This document shows positions 9,225 to 18,465 of a stretch of DNA of 64,000 nucleotides, piece by piece. The stretch spans positions 1-64,000 of the forward strand of contig NZ_BCVH01000009.1 in the NCBI RefSeq assembly GCF_001591645.1. The letters run 5' to 3'. The notes beneath the pieces are model-generated. The model made no database searches. It was not told where the DNA came from and saw only the letters and a program-made list of their open reading frames with translations. Within the stretch, counting starts at the first letter, position 1. Every line of letters begins with the position of its first letter. A program made the position numbers and the translations under genes. The DNA is from Robertmurraya korlensis NBRC 107688 (lineage in GTDB: Bacteria; Bacillota; Bacilli; Bacillales; Cytobacillaceae).

Positions 9225-10160
9225 ATGACAAAGAAAGTAATGGGGCTTTTAGTAATGGCCTATGGAACTCCTTACAAGGAAGAGGATATTGAAAGGTATT
9301 ATACGCATATACGTCATGGCCGTAAGCCGTCTCCTGAAATGCTAGAGGATTTAAAAAATCGCTATGAAGCAATTGGGGGCATCTCTCCACTAGCAAAAAT
9401 AACCCAGGAACAGGGAGAGAAGCTACAGCAGCATTTAAATAAAGTTCAGGATGAAGTGGAATTTAAACTTTACTTAGGTCTAAAGCATATTGAACCGTTC
9501 GTTGAGGATGCAGTGAAACAAATGCACGAGGATGGTATTCAAGAAGCAGTGAGCATCGTGCTTGCACCGCATTTTTCTACTTTTAGCGTTAAGTCATACA
9601 ATGGACGAGCTCATGAGGAAGCAGAGAAGCTTGGGAACATTAAAATTACATCAGTCGAAAGCTGGTATGATGAGCCAAAGTTTATTCAGTATTGGTCTGA
9701 AAAAGTAAAGGCAACTTTTGATTCTATGCCGGAAGAAGAAAAGAGTCATTCGGTTTTAATTGTTTCTGCACACAGCTTACCTGAAAAAATCCTTCAATCG
9801 GGGGATCCATATCCAAATCAGCTTCAACAAACAGCCGATTTAATCGCTGAACGTGCGGGTGTAAAAAACTATGTAGTTGGCTGGCAGAGTGCAGGAAACA
9901 CACCGGAGCCATGGCTTGGACCGGATGTTCAGGATTTAACGAGAGAGTTACATGAAAAGAATGGGTATAAAGCGTTCGTATACACACCAGTTGGCTTTGT
10001 TGCAGACCATCTGGAGGTACTTTACGATAATGACTATGAATGTAAGATCATTACCGAGGAATTAGGTGTATCATACTACCGACCTGAAATGCCGAATTCT
10101 AAAGCACTATTTATTGATGCTATGGCAACAGTTGTACTGAACAAATTAAACATGAGATAA
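9225..10160 (+). CDS. hemH: Coproporphyrin III ferrochelatase (HemH/CpfC)
   Basis: A 311-residue soluble ferrochelatase that inserts Fe2+ into coproporphyrin III, as in the Gram-positive coproporphyrin-dependent route. The metal-site His is in SAHSLPEKI and the partner Glu in [31 protein letters not shown] at the N-terminus is characteristic. ATG 9225 is preceded by GAGGGA; an in-frame GTG at 9213 overlaps that ribosome binding site and is unlikely. Length equals the B. subtilis enzyme (about 310). The 131-base gap from hemE holds a Fur-like box and an inverted repeat. Confidence 0.95.
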   Translation: MTKKVMGLLVMAYGTPYKEEDIERYYTHIRHGRKPSPEMLEDLKNRYEAIGGISPLAKITQEQGEKLQQHLNKVQDEVEFKLYLGLKHIEPFVEDAVKQMHEDGIQEAVSIVLAPHFSTFSVKSYNGRAHEEAEKLGNIKITSVESWYDEPKFIQYWSEKVKATFDSMPEEEKSHSVLIVSAHSLPEKILQSGDPYPNQLQQTADLIAERAGVKNYVVGWQSAGNTPEPWLGPDVQDLTRELHEKNGYKAFVYTPVGFVADHLEVLYDNDYECKIITEELGVSYYRPEMPNSKALFIDAMATVVLNKLNMR

Positions 10161-10194
10161 CGTAAACAACTTTTAGAAAAGAAGGCGATTAACA

Positions 10195-11604
10195 GTGTTG
10201 GAAGAAAAAAAGAAGGTTGTCATTATTGGGGGAGGCATTACTGGTATATCAACAGCTTACTACTTACAGAAGGAAGCACGTGAAAAGGGCTTACCAATTG
10301 ACGTACGTCTTGTAGAAGCTTCTCATCGTTTAGGGGGGAAAATACAGACTGTTGTTCGGGACGGTTTTGTTATTGAGAGAGGCCCTGACTCCTACCTCGA
10401 GAGAAAGCAAAGTGCCACGCGTCTTGTAAAGGAAGCAGGAATGGAGTCCAAGCTAGTGAACAATACAGCTGGGAAATCATATGTATTAGTTCAAGAGAGG
10501 CTTCATCCGATGCCAGGTGGTTCTGTTATGGGTATCCCAACACAACTGGCCCCATTTGTTACGACCGGATTATTTTCTATTCAAGGAAAGTTAAGAGCCG
10601 CTGCTGATTTCGTTTTACCAAAATCTAATCCAGTAGAGGATCAACCACTAGGCTCCTTCTTTAGAAGAAGATTAGGAGATGAAGTGGTTGAAAACCTAAT
10701 TGAACCACTTCTTTCAGGTATATACGCAGGGGATATCGACCAAATGAGTCTTATGGCTACATTTCCTCAATTTTATCAGGTGGAACAAAAGTATGGCAGT
10801 TTAGTACTTGGAATGAAAAAAGCAACACCACAAGCACCGAAAAAAACTTCTGAAACGAAAAGTAAAGGGATATTCTTAACGCTTACATCTGGTTTACAGT
10901 CTCTAGTGGACGGAATTGAAGCAAAGCTAGAGACAGGATCAGTATTGAAGGGGATTCGTGTCGATCGAATCAAGAAGGTAGATAAAGGTTACAAGCTTGA
11001 GCTAAACAACGGTGAAAACCTTAAAGCTGATGCCATTGTCTCAGCAGTTCCACATCATGTGACTCATGCGATGTTTCAGCAATATGATTTCTTTGATGCA
11101 TTTGAACAAATGCCATCTACTTCGGTAGCAACTGTTGCGTTGGCTTTTCCAAAGGAAGCAGTAGAAAAAGATATCAATGGGACAGGATTTGTCGTGTCTC
11201 GAAATAGTGATTATTCAATTACTGCTTGTACGTGGACACATAAAAAATGGCCACATTCATGCCCGGAAGGTAGTGTTCTGCTTCGTTGTTATGTCGGTCG
11301 TCCTGGTGATGAGGCGATTGTGGATTTATCTGATGATGAATTAACTAGAATCGTTCTAGAAGACTTAAATAAGACAATGAATATTACGATGGATCCTGAC
11401 TTTGTGGTTGTTTCAAGATGGAAGGAGTCTATGCCTCAATACACCGTTGGCCATAAACAAAGAATTCAAACGATCAATGAGCATGTTGCAAAGGAATTAC
11501 CTGGCGTCTTTTTAGCAGGAGCTTCCTTTGAAGGATTAGGGATTCCTGATTGTATTGATCAAGGTGAGGCAGCAGTAAAAAAGGTATTACAATATCTTCA
11601 ATAA
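10195..11604 (+). CDS. hemY: Coproporphyrinogen III oxidase HemY/CgoX
   Basis: A 469-residue FAD enzyme that oxidises coproporphyrinogen III to coproporphyrin III with oxygen. The FAD Rossmann motif VVIIGGGITGISTAYYL is near the N-terminus, followed by the second dinucleotide motif EASHRLGGKI and ERGPDSYL. The C-terminal FLAGASFEGLGIPDCIDQGE is the conserved flavin-binding end of the family. GAAGG precedes a GTG start; TTG 10198 is an alternative. It closes hemE-hemH-hemY and is followed by a terminator. Confidence 0.95.
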   Translation: MLEEKKKVVIIGGGITGISTAYYLQKEAREKGLPIDVRLVEASHRLGGKIQTVVRDGFVIERGPDSYLERKQSATRLVKEAGMESKLVNNTAGKSYVLVQERLHPMPGGSVMGIPTQLAPFVTTGLFSIQGKLRAAADFVLPKSNPVEDQPLGSFFRRRLGDEVVENLIEPLLSGIYAGDIDQMSLMATFPQFYQVEQKYGSLVLGMKKATPQAPKKTSETKSKGIFLTLTSGLQSLVDGIEAKLETGSVLKGIRVDRIKKVDKGYKLELNNGENLKADAIVSAVPHHVTHAMFQQYDFFDAFEQMPSTSVATVALAFPKEAVEKDINGTGFVVSRNSDYSITACTWTHKKWPHSCPEGSVLLRCYVGRPGDEAIVDLSDDELTRIVLEDLNKTMNITMDPDFVVVSRWKESMPQYTVGHKQRIQTINEHVAKELPGVFLAGASFEGLGIPDCIDQGEAAVKKVLQYLQ

Positions 11605-11614
11605 TCTTTACATG

Positions 11615-11641
11615 GAGACTCTTAGCAGGGAGTCTCTTTTT
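11615..11641 (+). terminator. Terminator of hemEHY
   Basis: A 7-bp GAGACTC/GAGTCTC stem with an 8-base loop, followed by TTTTT. Confidence 0.82.
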
Positions 11642-11690
11642 CACTATTGACACAACCTCTAGACGGTGGTAAATTACTTATTATACAAAA

Positions 11691-11713
11691 TGACCATTTT
11701 GTTCATTTGGTCA
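11691..11713. promoter_or_regulatory. Palindromic operator upstream of yhgD (site 1)
   Basis: A 23-base site bounded by TGACCA and TGGTCA. Its reverse complement begins TGACCAAATGAACA, identical to the first 14 bases of the site before yhgE (12326-12348). It follows a possible -10 element (TATACA, 11682-11687), where a repressor would block transcription. YhgD, a TetR-family protein encoded 18 bases further on, is the obvious ligand (inference). Confidence 0.7.
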
Positions 11714-11730
11714 ATGATTGAGGTGAATAC

Positions 11731-12303
11731 ATGGGGATTGATCGAAAAAAGCTAATTGTCGATGCTGCAACGAAATCATTTTCGCAGTTCGGCTATAAAG
11801 CTACGACAATAGACCAAGTTGCCAAAATTGCTAATGTTGGAAAAGGAACGATTTATACCTTTTTTAAAAACAAGGAAGAGCTATTTGACGAGATTATTTC
11901 TAGCTTAATAAAGGAGCTAAAAGTAACTGCAGATGAGGCATTTTTAGGAGACTTGCCATTTCATGAAAAATTGCATCAAGCAATGTATCAGATCCTTGAA
12001 TTTCGGATCAGCCACCAACTTACCATTAAGCTTTTTCAGGAGGCTAGAGAAATTGGTACACCTGCAGTAGTAGATGTAATTAATCGCATGGAAAATAATA
12101 TATTGAGAAATATTGAAGAACGAGTGGCCAAAGCAATGGAAACGGGAAGTCTACAATCGTGTGATCCAAAGGTAACGGCTTTTGTCATGCTGAAGCTTTA
12201 TATTGCTCTTATTTTCGATTGGGAAAAAAATAATCCACCACTTGAAAAAGACGAGATTGCCAAGCTGTTTGAACAATATATATTTAAGGGTTTAGCTAAA
12301 TAA
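11731..12303 (+). CDS. yhgD: TetR-family regulator YhgD
   Basis: A 190-residue TetR-type repressor. The N-terminal helix-turn-helix (about 7-53) has the usual layout: AATKSFSQFGYKATTIDQVAK, then the recognition helix NVGKGTIYTFFKNKEEL. The remaining all-helical region is the ligand-binding and dimer domain. It probably represses itself and yhgE, since the same palindrome stands before both genes. AGGTG precedes the ATG. The inducer is unknown. Assignment rests on synteny with B. subtilis hemEHY-yhgD-yhgE. Confidence 0.88.
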   Translation: MGIDRKKLIVDAATKSFSQFGYKATTIDQVAKIANVGKGTIYTFFKNKEELFDEIISSLIKELKVTADEAFLGDLPFHEKLHQAMYQILEFRISHQLTIKLFQEAREIGTPAVVDVINRMENNILRNIEERVAKAMETGSLQSCDPKVTAFVMLKLYIALIFDWEKNNPPLEKDEIAKLFEQYIFKGLAK

Positions 12304-12325
12304 GCCCTTATTTTTTATTCTGAAT

Positions 12326-12348
12326 TGACCAAATGAACATTTTAGTCA
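12326..12348. promoter_or_regulatory. Palindromic operator upstream of yhgE (site 2)
   Basis: A 23-base site from TGACCA to AGTCA. Its first 14 bases equal the reverse complement of site 1 at 11691-11713, and the outer half-sites match with one change. It lies 28 bases before the yhgE start, between yhgD and yhgE. Confidence 0.68.
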
Positions 12349-12375
12349 GTATGAAGATAAAGGGGAGAATAAACA

Positions 12376-14532
12376 TTGAAAAACAACCTTCTTAAAGAAG
12401 AAGTAGCAGCGGTTTTTAAAAACAGAAAATTATTAATCCCGCTTATCGCCGTACTTTTTATTCCTATTCTATATAGTGGAATGTTTTTATGGGCGTTTTG
12501 GGATCCATATGAACATTTAAAGGATTTACCCGTGGCGGTTGTGAATGAAGATGAGGGAGCAATCTTTGAGGAAAAGGAAATTCACCTTGGTAATGACTTA
12601 GTCGATAAGTTAAAGGAAAGTAAAGATTTCCATTTTGAATTTGTAGATGGCAAAGTGGCAAACGATGACCTTGAAAATCAAAAGTACTATATGATCGTCG
12701 AAATCCCAGAGGATTTTTCTGCAAATGCGACGACACTTCTTAATGAAAACCCAGAGAAGCTTTCTCTTACGTATAAACCGAATGAGGGCTATAACTTTTT
12801 AGCTGCACAAATTGGTGGTACAGCAATTGAAAAAATAAAAGCATCTCTTTCAGCAAAAGTTACAGAAACATATGCCGAAAGTATGTTTGAAAAAGTAGGA
12901 GAGCTCGCTGATGGAATGACGAGAGCTAGTGAAGGTGCCAATGAGTTGAGCACGGGTGCAGCTGACCTTTTAACTGGCACAGAAACCTTTCATGAAAAGC
13001 TAATTGAATTTTCAAAAGGTACAGCGAAGTTTTCACAAGGACTGACAAATGCCACAAACGGAACAATCACCCTTAATGAAGGTGCTTCCTCATTATCAGC
13101 CGGTTTAGGACAATTAACCAATGGGCAAACCGAACTTGTTACAGCATCAAAGAGAATTCAATCGGGGTTAGGTAGTCTAAATCAAGGAATTACAGATGTG
13201 AATTCTGGGTTAGGTACAGTAAATGAAAAAGTTCCTGGGTTAATTGTAGGAACAAGTGATTTAACGAAAGGGGCAGAAACTCTTGCAACTTCACTTGTTG
13301 AATGGCAAAAAGGTGCCGAGGCGGTTAATGGTGGCGTAAAGGCGCTCACTCAATCATTACAAGTAATAATCTCTCAAATGCCAGAGGGACAGGAGAGAAC
13401 AACGCTTGAACAAACACTCGCTTCTTTAGATGCAAACACAAAATTACTAGCAGAAAAATCTGCGCTTCTTTCTACAGGTGCAAGCAATCTAGAAAATGGT
13501 ATGGGATCTTTATTAGCTGGACAAAAAGAACTTCAAAATGGGTTAAAACAATTAGAACAGGGAACGAATGCTTTAGTAGCAGGTTCTTCTGAACTTGCAG
13601 CGGGACAAACAACTTTCGAGTCTGGCATGGAAAGATTCCAGCAAAAGCTTACCGAAGCAACAGTTGGTGCTAAAAAGATAAGTGATGGTACAAACGGGTT
13701 GGTTTCCGGAGTTACTGAGCTATCGAAGGCTTCGAAAACAATTGCATCAAGTGCCGATCGGTTAGAGGAAGGTAGCGGTAAAATTGTTGATGGAAACAAC
13801 AAGCTAGTAGACGGTAGTACTGAACTGTCAACTAAGCTTTCCGAGGGTGCAGATAAAGTATCAAGTGTAGAAGCTACGGATAAAACATTTGATATGATGG
13901 CACAGCCAGTTGAAGTAAAGGAAAAGAAAGTAAATGAAGTATCTAATTATGGTACTGGGTTCGCTCCGTATTTCTTGTCGTTAGGATTGTTTGTGGGTGC
14001 TCTACTTCTGTCAATTGTGTTTCCCTTAAAGGAGCCAGCATCTATTCCAAAGAGTGGAATCAACTGGTTTATTAGCAAATTCTCAATTATTGGAGTAGTT
14101 GGGGTTTTACAAGGGATTGTCGCTGCTACCGTGTTGCTTTTAGGACTAGGGTTACACGTGGAGAGTACCCTTTACTTCTATGTGTTTACAATAATCACTA
14201 GCATCACGTTTGTGGCATTAATTCAATTATTAGTCACAACACTTGGAGATCCAGGTCGCTTTGTTGCCATTATTGTTTTAATCTTACAATTGACAACAAG
14301 TGCAGGGACGTTTCCATTAGAACTTATACCAAATGCGTTACAGCCGTTTAATTCATTATTGCCAATGACTTATTCGGTACAAGGATTTAAAGCTGTCATT
14401 TCAAGCGGTGATTACTCATTTATGTGGCATAATGCATGGATTCTATTATCGTTTGCTGTTGTATGTATGACTGGTACCATTCTTTATTTTTCAAAAATGC
14501 ATAATCGCCAGTTCCATGTAATGGCAGAATAA
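12376..14532 (+). CDS. yhgE: YhgE/Pip-family membrane protein
   Basis: A 718-residue member of the YhgE/Pip (phage infection protein) family. One N-terminal membrane helix (about 19-40) anchors a large extracellular part with dozens of short repeats of the L..G...L..G type (about 175-500), predicted to form a long helical stalk. Five or so membrane helices follow (about 535-710), as in ABC-2-type permeases. Related proteins act as phage receptors or take part in type VII-like secretion or drug export; the role here is unproved. The start is TTG after AGGGGAG. It has its own TetR-type operator. Confidence 0.85.
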   Translation: MKNNLLKEEVAAVFKNRKLLIPLIAVLFIPILYSGMFLWAFWDPYEHLKDLPVAVVNEDEGAIFEEKEIHLGNDLVDKLKESKDFHFEFVDGKVANDDLENQKYYMIVEIPEDFSANATTLLNENPEKLSLTYKPNEGYNFLAAQIGGTAIEKIKASLSAKVTETYAESMFEKVGELADGMTRASEGANELSTGAADLLTGTETFHEKLIEFSKGTAKFSQGLTNATNGTITLNEGASSLSAGLGQLTNGQTELVTASKRIQSGLGSLNQGITDVNSGLGTVNEKVPGLIVGTSDLTKGAETLATSLVEWQKGAEAVNGGVKALTQSLQVIISQMPEGQERTTLEQTLASLDANTKLLAEKSALLSTGASNLENGMGSLLAGQKELQNGLKQLEQGTNALVAGSSELAAGQTTFESGMERFQQKLTEATVGAKKISDGTNGLVSGVTELSKASKTIASSADRLEEGSGKIVDGNNKLVDGSTELSTKLSEGADKVSSVEATDKTFDMMAQPVEVKEKKVNEVSNYGTGFAPYFLSLGLFVGALLLSIVFPLKEPASIPKSGINWFISKFSIIGVVGVLQGIVAATVLLLGLGLHVESTLYFYVFTIITSITFVALIQLLVTTLGDPGRFVAIIVLILQLTTSAGTFPLELIPNALQPFNSLLPMTYSVQGFKAVISSGDYSFMWHNAWILLSFAVVCMTGTILYFSKMHNRQFHVMAE

Positions 14533-14538
14533 AAAATA

Positions 14539-14566
14539 GCCCCAGTCAGCTTGACTGGGGCCTTTA
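14539..14566 (+). terminator. Terminator of yhgE
   Basis: A perfect 10-bp GCCCCAGTCA/TGACTGGGGC stem with a 3-base loop, then CTTT. Confidence 0.85.
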
Positions 14567-14581
14567 TTGTAAACTACGAAT

Positions 14582-14716
14582 CTATATGTTTGTTACATCC
14601 ATGCAATGCTCACACTTATTACCGTAGCACTCATGCTGTTCTTCAATTTTATTCCCACATTGTACACATTCCTTCGGTGGCAAGTTTCTGAAAAATTCAA
14701 CAATGCTCTCAAACAT
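14582..14716 (-). CDS. yhfH: YhfH-like small Cys-rich protein
   Basis: A 44-residue protein read on the minus strand: an N-terminal MFESIVEFFRNLPPKEC helix, then Cys17-x-x-Cys20 and a second cluster Cys30...Cys35-x-x-Cys38, suggesting a small zinc-binding fold. GGGGGAAA lies just upstream of the ATG. YhfH-type proteins occur at the same place in B. subtilis, between yhgE and yhfI. Function is unknown. It is the only gene in the 340 bases between yhgE and yhfI. Confidence 0.8.
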   Translation of the reverse strand: MFESIVEFFRNLPPKECVQCGNKIEEQHECYGNKCEHCMDVTNI

Positions 14717-14874
14717 ATATGTTTCCCCCTAGTTATGGTGTTTGAAACAGATTAATTATTAATTAGATTGTATTATAACAGAGGGAAGCTGTCAATTGTT
14801 GTTTCACCTATTTTTCATAAATAAACAAAAAAGCTATAATAAACGATAGTTATAATAATAACGGAGGGAAGTTA

Positions 14875-15609
14875 ATGAAACTCACAATAATAGGTTTTTG
14901 GGCTGGTTATCCAAAGGCTAATGAAGCTAGTACAGGCTATGTGTTAGAGCATGACGGTTTTCGATTATTGATTGACTGTGGGAGCGCGGTTTTATCCAAG
15001 TTACAAAATTTCTATCAGCCGGAAGAGCTAGATGCTGTCATTTTATCTCATTATCATGCTGATCATATTGCTGACATTGGTGCGTTGCAACATGCGAGAC
15101 TAATTCAAGGGTTTTTAGGTAAACAGATGAATACATTACCGATCTATGCTCATGATGCTCATTCGTATGAGTTTTCTAAGCTGACTTACAAAACCATAAC
15201 AAAGGGGATTACTTATGATCCTAAAGCAGCATTAAAAGTGGGCCCATTTACCGTACGATTTTTATTAACAAAGCATCCGGTCACTTGCTATGCGATGAGA
15301 TTTGAGGTTGATGGCAAAGCCCTTGTTTACACAGCAGATACATCTTATATCGAAGAGTTTGTGTCATTTAGTGAGGGAGCAGAGCTACTCTTGTCCGAAT
15401 GTAATTTCTATGGAAATCAGGATGGTAGTGGAGCAGGTCATATGAACAGCTTTGATGCGGGGAAGCTTGCAACTCGAGCAAACGTTAAGCAGCTTGTGTT
15501 AACTCATCTTCCACACTATGGAGAACTCCAGCAGTTAGTGGAAGAAGCAAAACAACATTTCAGTGGTCAAATAAGCTTGGCACATACGGGACAAGTGTTT
15601 GAAATATAA
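14875..15609 (+). CDS. yhfI: Metallo-beta-lactamase-fold hydrolase YhfI
   Basis: A 244-residue metallo-hydrolase. The metal motif is intact: LSHYHADHIADIG gives HxHxDH, later metal ligands lie in LTKHPVTCY, YTADTSY (Asp) and LTHLPHYG (His). The overall form is like RNase Z/arylsulfatase-type members, but the substrate is not known. GGAGGGAAG precedes the ATG. It is the first gene of yhfI-lplJ-galE, with 12 bases to lplJ. Confidence 0.82.
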   Translation: MKLTIIGFWAGYPKANEASTGYVLEHDGFRLLIDCGSAVLSKLQNFYQPEELDAVILSHYHADHIADIGALQHARLIQGFLGKQMNTLPIYAHDAHSYEFSKLTYKTITKGITYDPKAALKVGPFTVRFLLTKHPVTCYAMRFEVDGKALVYTADTSYIEEFVSFSEGAELLLSECNFYGNQDGSGAGHMNSFDAGKLATRANVKQLVLTHLPHYGELQQLVEEAKQHFSGQISLAHTGQVFEI

Positions 15610-15621
15610 GGAGTGAGAAGA

Positions 15622-16611
15622 ATGTTATTTATTGATAATAAAGGAATCACGGATCCAAGAGTAAATCTTGCTATTGAAGAATATTGCTTGAAAAATTTAA
15701 ATATAGACGAAACCTATCTTCTTTTTTACATAAATGAACCATCGATTATCATTGGGAAAAATCAAAATACCATTGAAGAAATTAATACAGATTACGTAGA
15801 GGAAAACGGTATTCATGTTGTCCGCAGATTGTCTGGCGGTGGTGCTGTTTATCATGACTTAGGAAATTTGAATTTCAGCTTCATTACCAAGGATGACGGG
15901 GAAAGCTTTCATAATTTTAAAAAGTTTACGGACCCAGTCGTTGAAGCATTGCGTGAGCTAGGCGTACAAGCGGAATTAAGTGGGAGAAACGACATTGTCG
16001 TAGAAGGCAGAAAAATTTCTGGGAATGCACAGTTTTCCACAAAGGGAAGAATGTTCAGTCATGGAACGCTTATGCTTGATTCAGAAATCGACCACGTCGT
16101 ATCAGCATTGAAAGTACGTAAAGATAAAATCGAGTCAAAAGGAATTAAATCGATTCGAAGCAGGGTAGCGAATATTTCTGAGTTTTTAACCGAAAAGGTA
16201 TCAATGGAAGAATTTCGGTCCTTGTTACTTGGGAAAATATTTGGTGGGATAGAGAGGGTAAATGAGTATGTTTTAACAGAAGATGATTGGAAGAATATAC
16301 ACGAACTTTCAAACGAGCGCTATCAAAATTGGGATTGGAATTATGGAAGATCCCCGAAATTTAATCTTCAGCACTCGCATCGTTTTCCAGTGGGACATAT
16401 TGATGTCAGGTTAGAAGTGAATAAAGGCATGATTGAAAGTTGCAAAATATATGGAGATTTCTTTGGAGTTGGAGATGTCAACGATATAGAAGAAAAACTA
16501 ACAGGAATTCGTTACGAAAAAGCTGTGATACAATTAGCGTTGGAAGATGTAAATATTAAACATTATTTTGGTAATGTGACAAAAGAGGATTTCTTGCAAT
16601 TACTTTATTAA
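15622..16611 (+). CDS. lplJ: Lipoate-protein ligase LplJ
   Basis: A 329-residue ligase that activates free lipoate with ATP and transfers it to 2-oxoacid dehydrogenase E2 subunits or GcvH. The active-site loop RRLSGGGAVYHDLGNLNFSF, the FYINEPSIIIGKNQN motif and the C-terminal accessory domain (about 250-329) are all present. B. subtilis LplJ (YhfJ) has 331 residues and the same neighbour yhfI. ATG 15622 has AAGGAGTGA at ideal distance; an in-frame GTG at 15613 overlaps that site. An 18-base gap leads to galE. Confidence 0.93.
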   Translation: MLFIDNKGITDPRVNLAIEEYCLKNLNIDETYLLFYINEPSIIIGKNQNTIEEINTDYVEENGIHVVRRLSGGGAVYHDLGNLNFSFITKDDGESFHNFKKFTDPVVEALRELGVQAELSGRNDIVVEGRKISGNAQFSTKGRMFSHGTLMLDSEIDHVVSALKVRKDKIESKGIKSIRSRVANISEFLTEKVSMEEFRSLLLGKIFGGIERVNEYVLTEDDWKNIHELSNERYQNWDWNYGRSPKFNLQHSHRFPVGHIDVRLEVNKGMIESCKIYGDFFGVGDVNDIEEKLTGIRYEKAVIQLALEDVNIKHYFGNVTKEDFLQLLY

Positions 16612-16629
16612 CATGTTGGAGGATTTTGG

Positions 16630-17616
16630 ATGGCAATTTTAGTAACAGGTGGAGCCGGCTATATTGGTAGCCACACAGTAGTAGAGCTTTTGAATCATGG
16701 AGAGGAAGTAGTGGTGGTAGACAACCTACAAACCGGTCACCTCCCAGCAGTGAGGGGAGTGTCATACTACCAAGTGGACTTGCGTGATTCAAAAGCGTTA
16801 AGTGATGTATTTTCAAAGCATTCTATTGAAGCGGTGATTCATTTTGCGGCGAGCTCTCTAGTTGGAGAAAGTGTAGAGAAGCCACTTGTGTATTACGAAA
16901 ATAATCTGATTGCTTCACACTCACTAGTCTCTGTTATGGTGGAGCATGGGGTAAAAAAAATTGTGTTTTCTTCCACTGCTGCGACCTATGGTGAACCAAA
17001 AGAGGTTCCCATTTCTGAGGAATCAGAAACATCACCTACAAACCCATATGGAGAAACAAAGCTTGCTATGGAAAAGATGTTTCGCTGGTGTGATGGGGCT
17101 TACGGATTAAAGTCGATATCGCTACGTTATTTTAATGCAGCTGGCGCTCATCCGGAAGGAATTATCGGAGAAGACCATACCCCGGAAACGCACTTAATTC
17201 CTATTATATTGCAAGTAGCATTGGGTCAAAGAGAGCATATTGGAATCTATGGTGATAATTATCCGACTGAGGACGGAACCTGTATCCGTGATTATATTCA
17301 TGTAATGGACCTTGCTAACGCTCACTGGTTAGCGTTAGAGCATTTACGAAAAAATGAATTGAGCGATGTGTTCAACTTAGGAAATGGCCGAGGCTTTTCA
17401 GTAAAAGAAGTGATTGAAACAGCGAGAGTGGTTACAAAGCATGAAATTCCAGCGGTGGTTAGTCCAAGGCGTGCCGGTGATCCAGCTGTATTAATCGCCT
17501 CATCGGAAAAAGCTCAGCGAACGCTTGGCTGGAAGCCAAAGTACAACCAGCTTGAAACGATTATTGAAACGGCTTGGAACTGGCATCAGAACAATCCAGG
17601 TGGTTATGAGAAATAG
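16630..17616 (+). CDS. galE: UDP-glucose 4-epimerase
   Basis: A 328-residue extended short-chain dehydrogenase that interconverts UDP-glucose and UDP-galactose. The NAD motif GGAGYIGSHTVVELL opens the protein. The catalytic Ser is in FSSTAATYGEP and the Tyr-x-x-x-Lys pair in NPYGETKLAMEK. RDYIHVMDLANAH and NLGNGRGFSV are typical GalE segments. TTGGAGG precedes the ATG. It closes the yhfI-lplJ-galE run and is followed by a terminator. Supply of UDP-galactose for surface polymers is likely; epimerisation of N-acetylated sugars cannot be excluded. Confidence 0.9.
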   Translation: MAILVTGGAGYIGSHTVVELLNHGEEVVVVDNLQTGHLPAVRGVSYYQVDLRDSKALSDVFSKHSIEAVIHFAASSLVGESVEKPLVYYENNLIASHSLVSVMVEHGVKKIVFSSTAATYGEPKEVPISEESETSPTNPYGETKLAMEKMFRWCDGAYGLKSISLRYFNAAGAHPEGIIGEDHTPETHLIPIILQVALGQREHIGIYGDNYPTEDGTCIRDYIHVMDLANAHWLALEHLRKNELSDVFNLGNGRGFSVKEVIETARVVTKHEIPAVVSPRRAGDPAVLIASSEKAQRTLGWKPKYNQLETIIETAWNWHQNNPGGYEK

Positions 17617-17623
17617 GAAGTGG

Positions 17624-17652
17624 GGGGCTCCGTGAGATGGAGCCCCATTTTG
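17624..17652 (+). terminator. Terminator after galE
   Basis: An 8-bp GGGGCTCC/GGAGCCCC stem with a 7-base loop, then ATTTTGTGTT. Confidence 0.78.
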
Positions 17653-17654
17653 TG

Positions 17655-18323
17655 TTATTGAAGGATTCGGTTTTGCTGGTTGCTTTGCACGCCTTGTGTA
17701 CCACCTGTTGTCGCATACGAATTAAGCAGTTGTTGCGTGTCCTCTTCTTTTAGCTGAGGAACTTGGTAATACTGGTTCTTGTTTTGATATAAGAAAATTT
17801 CGTACGCCATTTCCAAATAGTTAGGGATACTATCCTGAAGCACGCGTCGAACAATCGGATTCGTTGCTTCACCAGCAGCCATCGTCATCGACTGTGCTGA
17901 TGTTTTCATACAGCTAAGCATAATGGAAGATAAACACTTATCATCAATCTCAGCTGCAGACTGCTTCGGCTTAGTCGGTTGGGAGGATTTCATACCATAA
18001 ACAACATCGTTTGACTGCTTCATCATATAGCTAGAAGTCGGGTGACTTGGATCTTGTCCCGTTTTAAAACACTCAACCAACACATTATATTGATCCGTGA
18101 TAAATTGACGTTGGCGAACGGCAATATCCTTTAACTCAGGATCCTTAATTTGTTGCTCGAACATTAAATATTGGTCAACTGTACCAAGAGTCCCCGAAAT
18201 CACTTCATGCACATCAAGAATTTCATGTGCCCCGTGATTTACTTTTCTTGCCATATTAGGTGAAGCCATCATATTGTTTGTAGAAGCTGTTTGCATGTTG
18301 TTTTGCTGTTGTTGTGTTATCAT
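17655..18323 (-). CDS. CotF-like spore coat protein
   Basis: A 222-residue protein with a Gln/Asn/Met-rich N-terminus, then a ferritin-like four-helix CotF region (about 25-195): HEILDVHEVISGTLGTVDQYLMFEQQ, LKDIAVRQRQFITDQYNVLVECF and NPIVRRVLQDSIPNYLEMAYEIFLYQN. The tail is rich in Gln and Thr. CotF-family proteins are spore coat constituents made in the mother cell. ATG 18323 has GGGGGT at proper spacing; a TTG nine bases upstream touches that site. It is a single gene convergent with galE. Confidence 0.8.
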   Translation of the reverse strand: MITQQQQNNMQTASTNNMMASPNMARKVNHGAHEILDVHEVISGTLGTVDQYLMFEQQIKDPELKDIAVRQRQFITDQYNVLVECFKTGQDPSHPTSSYMMKQSNDVVYGMKSSQPTKPKQSAAEIDDKCLSSIMLSCMKTSAQSMTMAAGEATNPIVRRVLQDSIPNYLEMAYEIFLYQNKNQYYQVPQLKEEDTQQLLNSYATTGGTQGVQSNQQNRILQ

Positions 18324-18465
18324 CCGTCTCAACCCCCACTTTTGGTTTTGTACAGCTAATTACCGTACGTGTCTATTATGGTGAAAGATGTGAGGAAGCA
18401 TACAGGGTGAAATTTTGGGAAAAATGGAAGTTAGGTTACCCTAGAAACTTAAAAATGAGCGAAGT

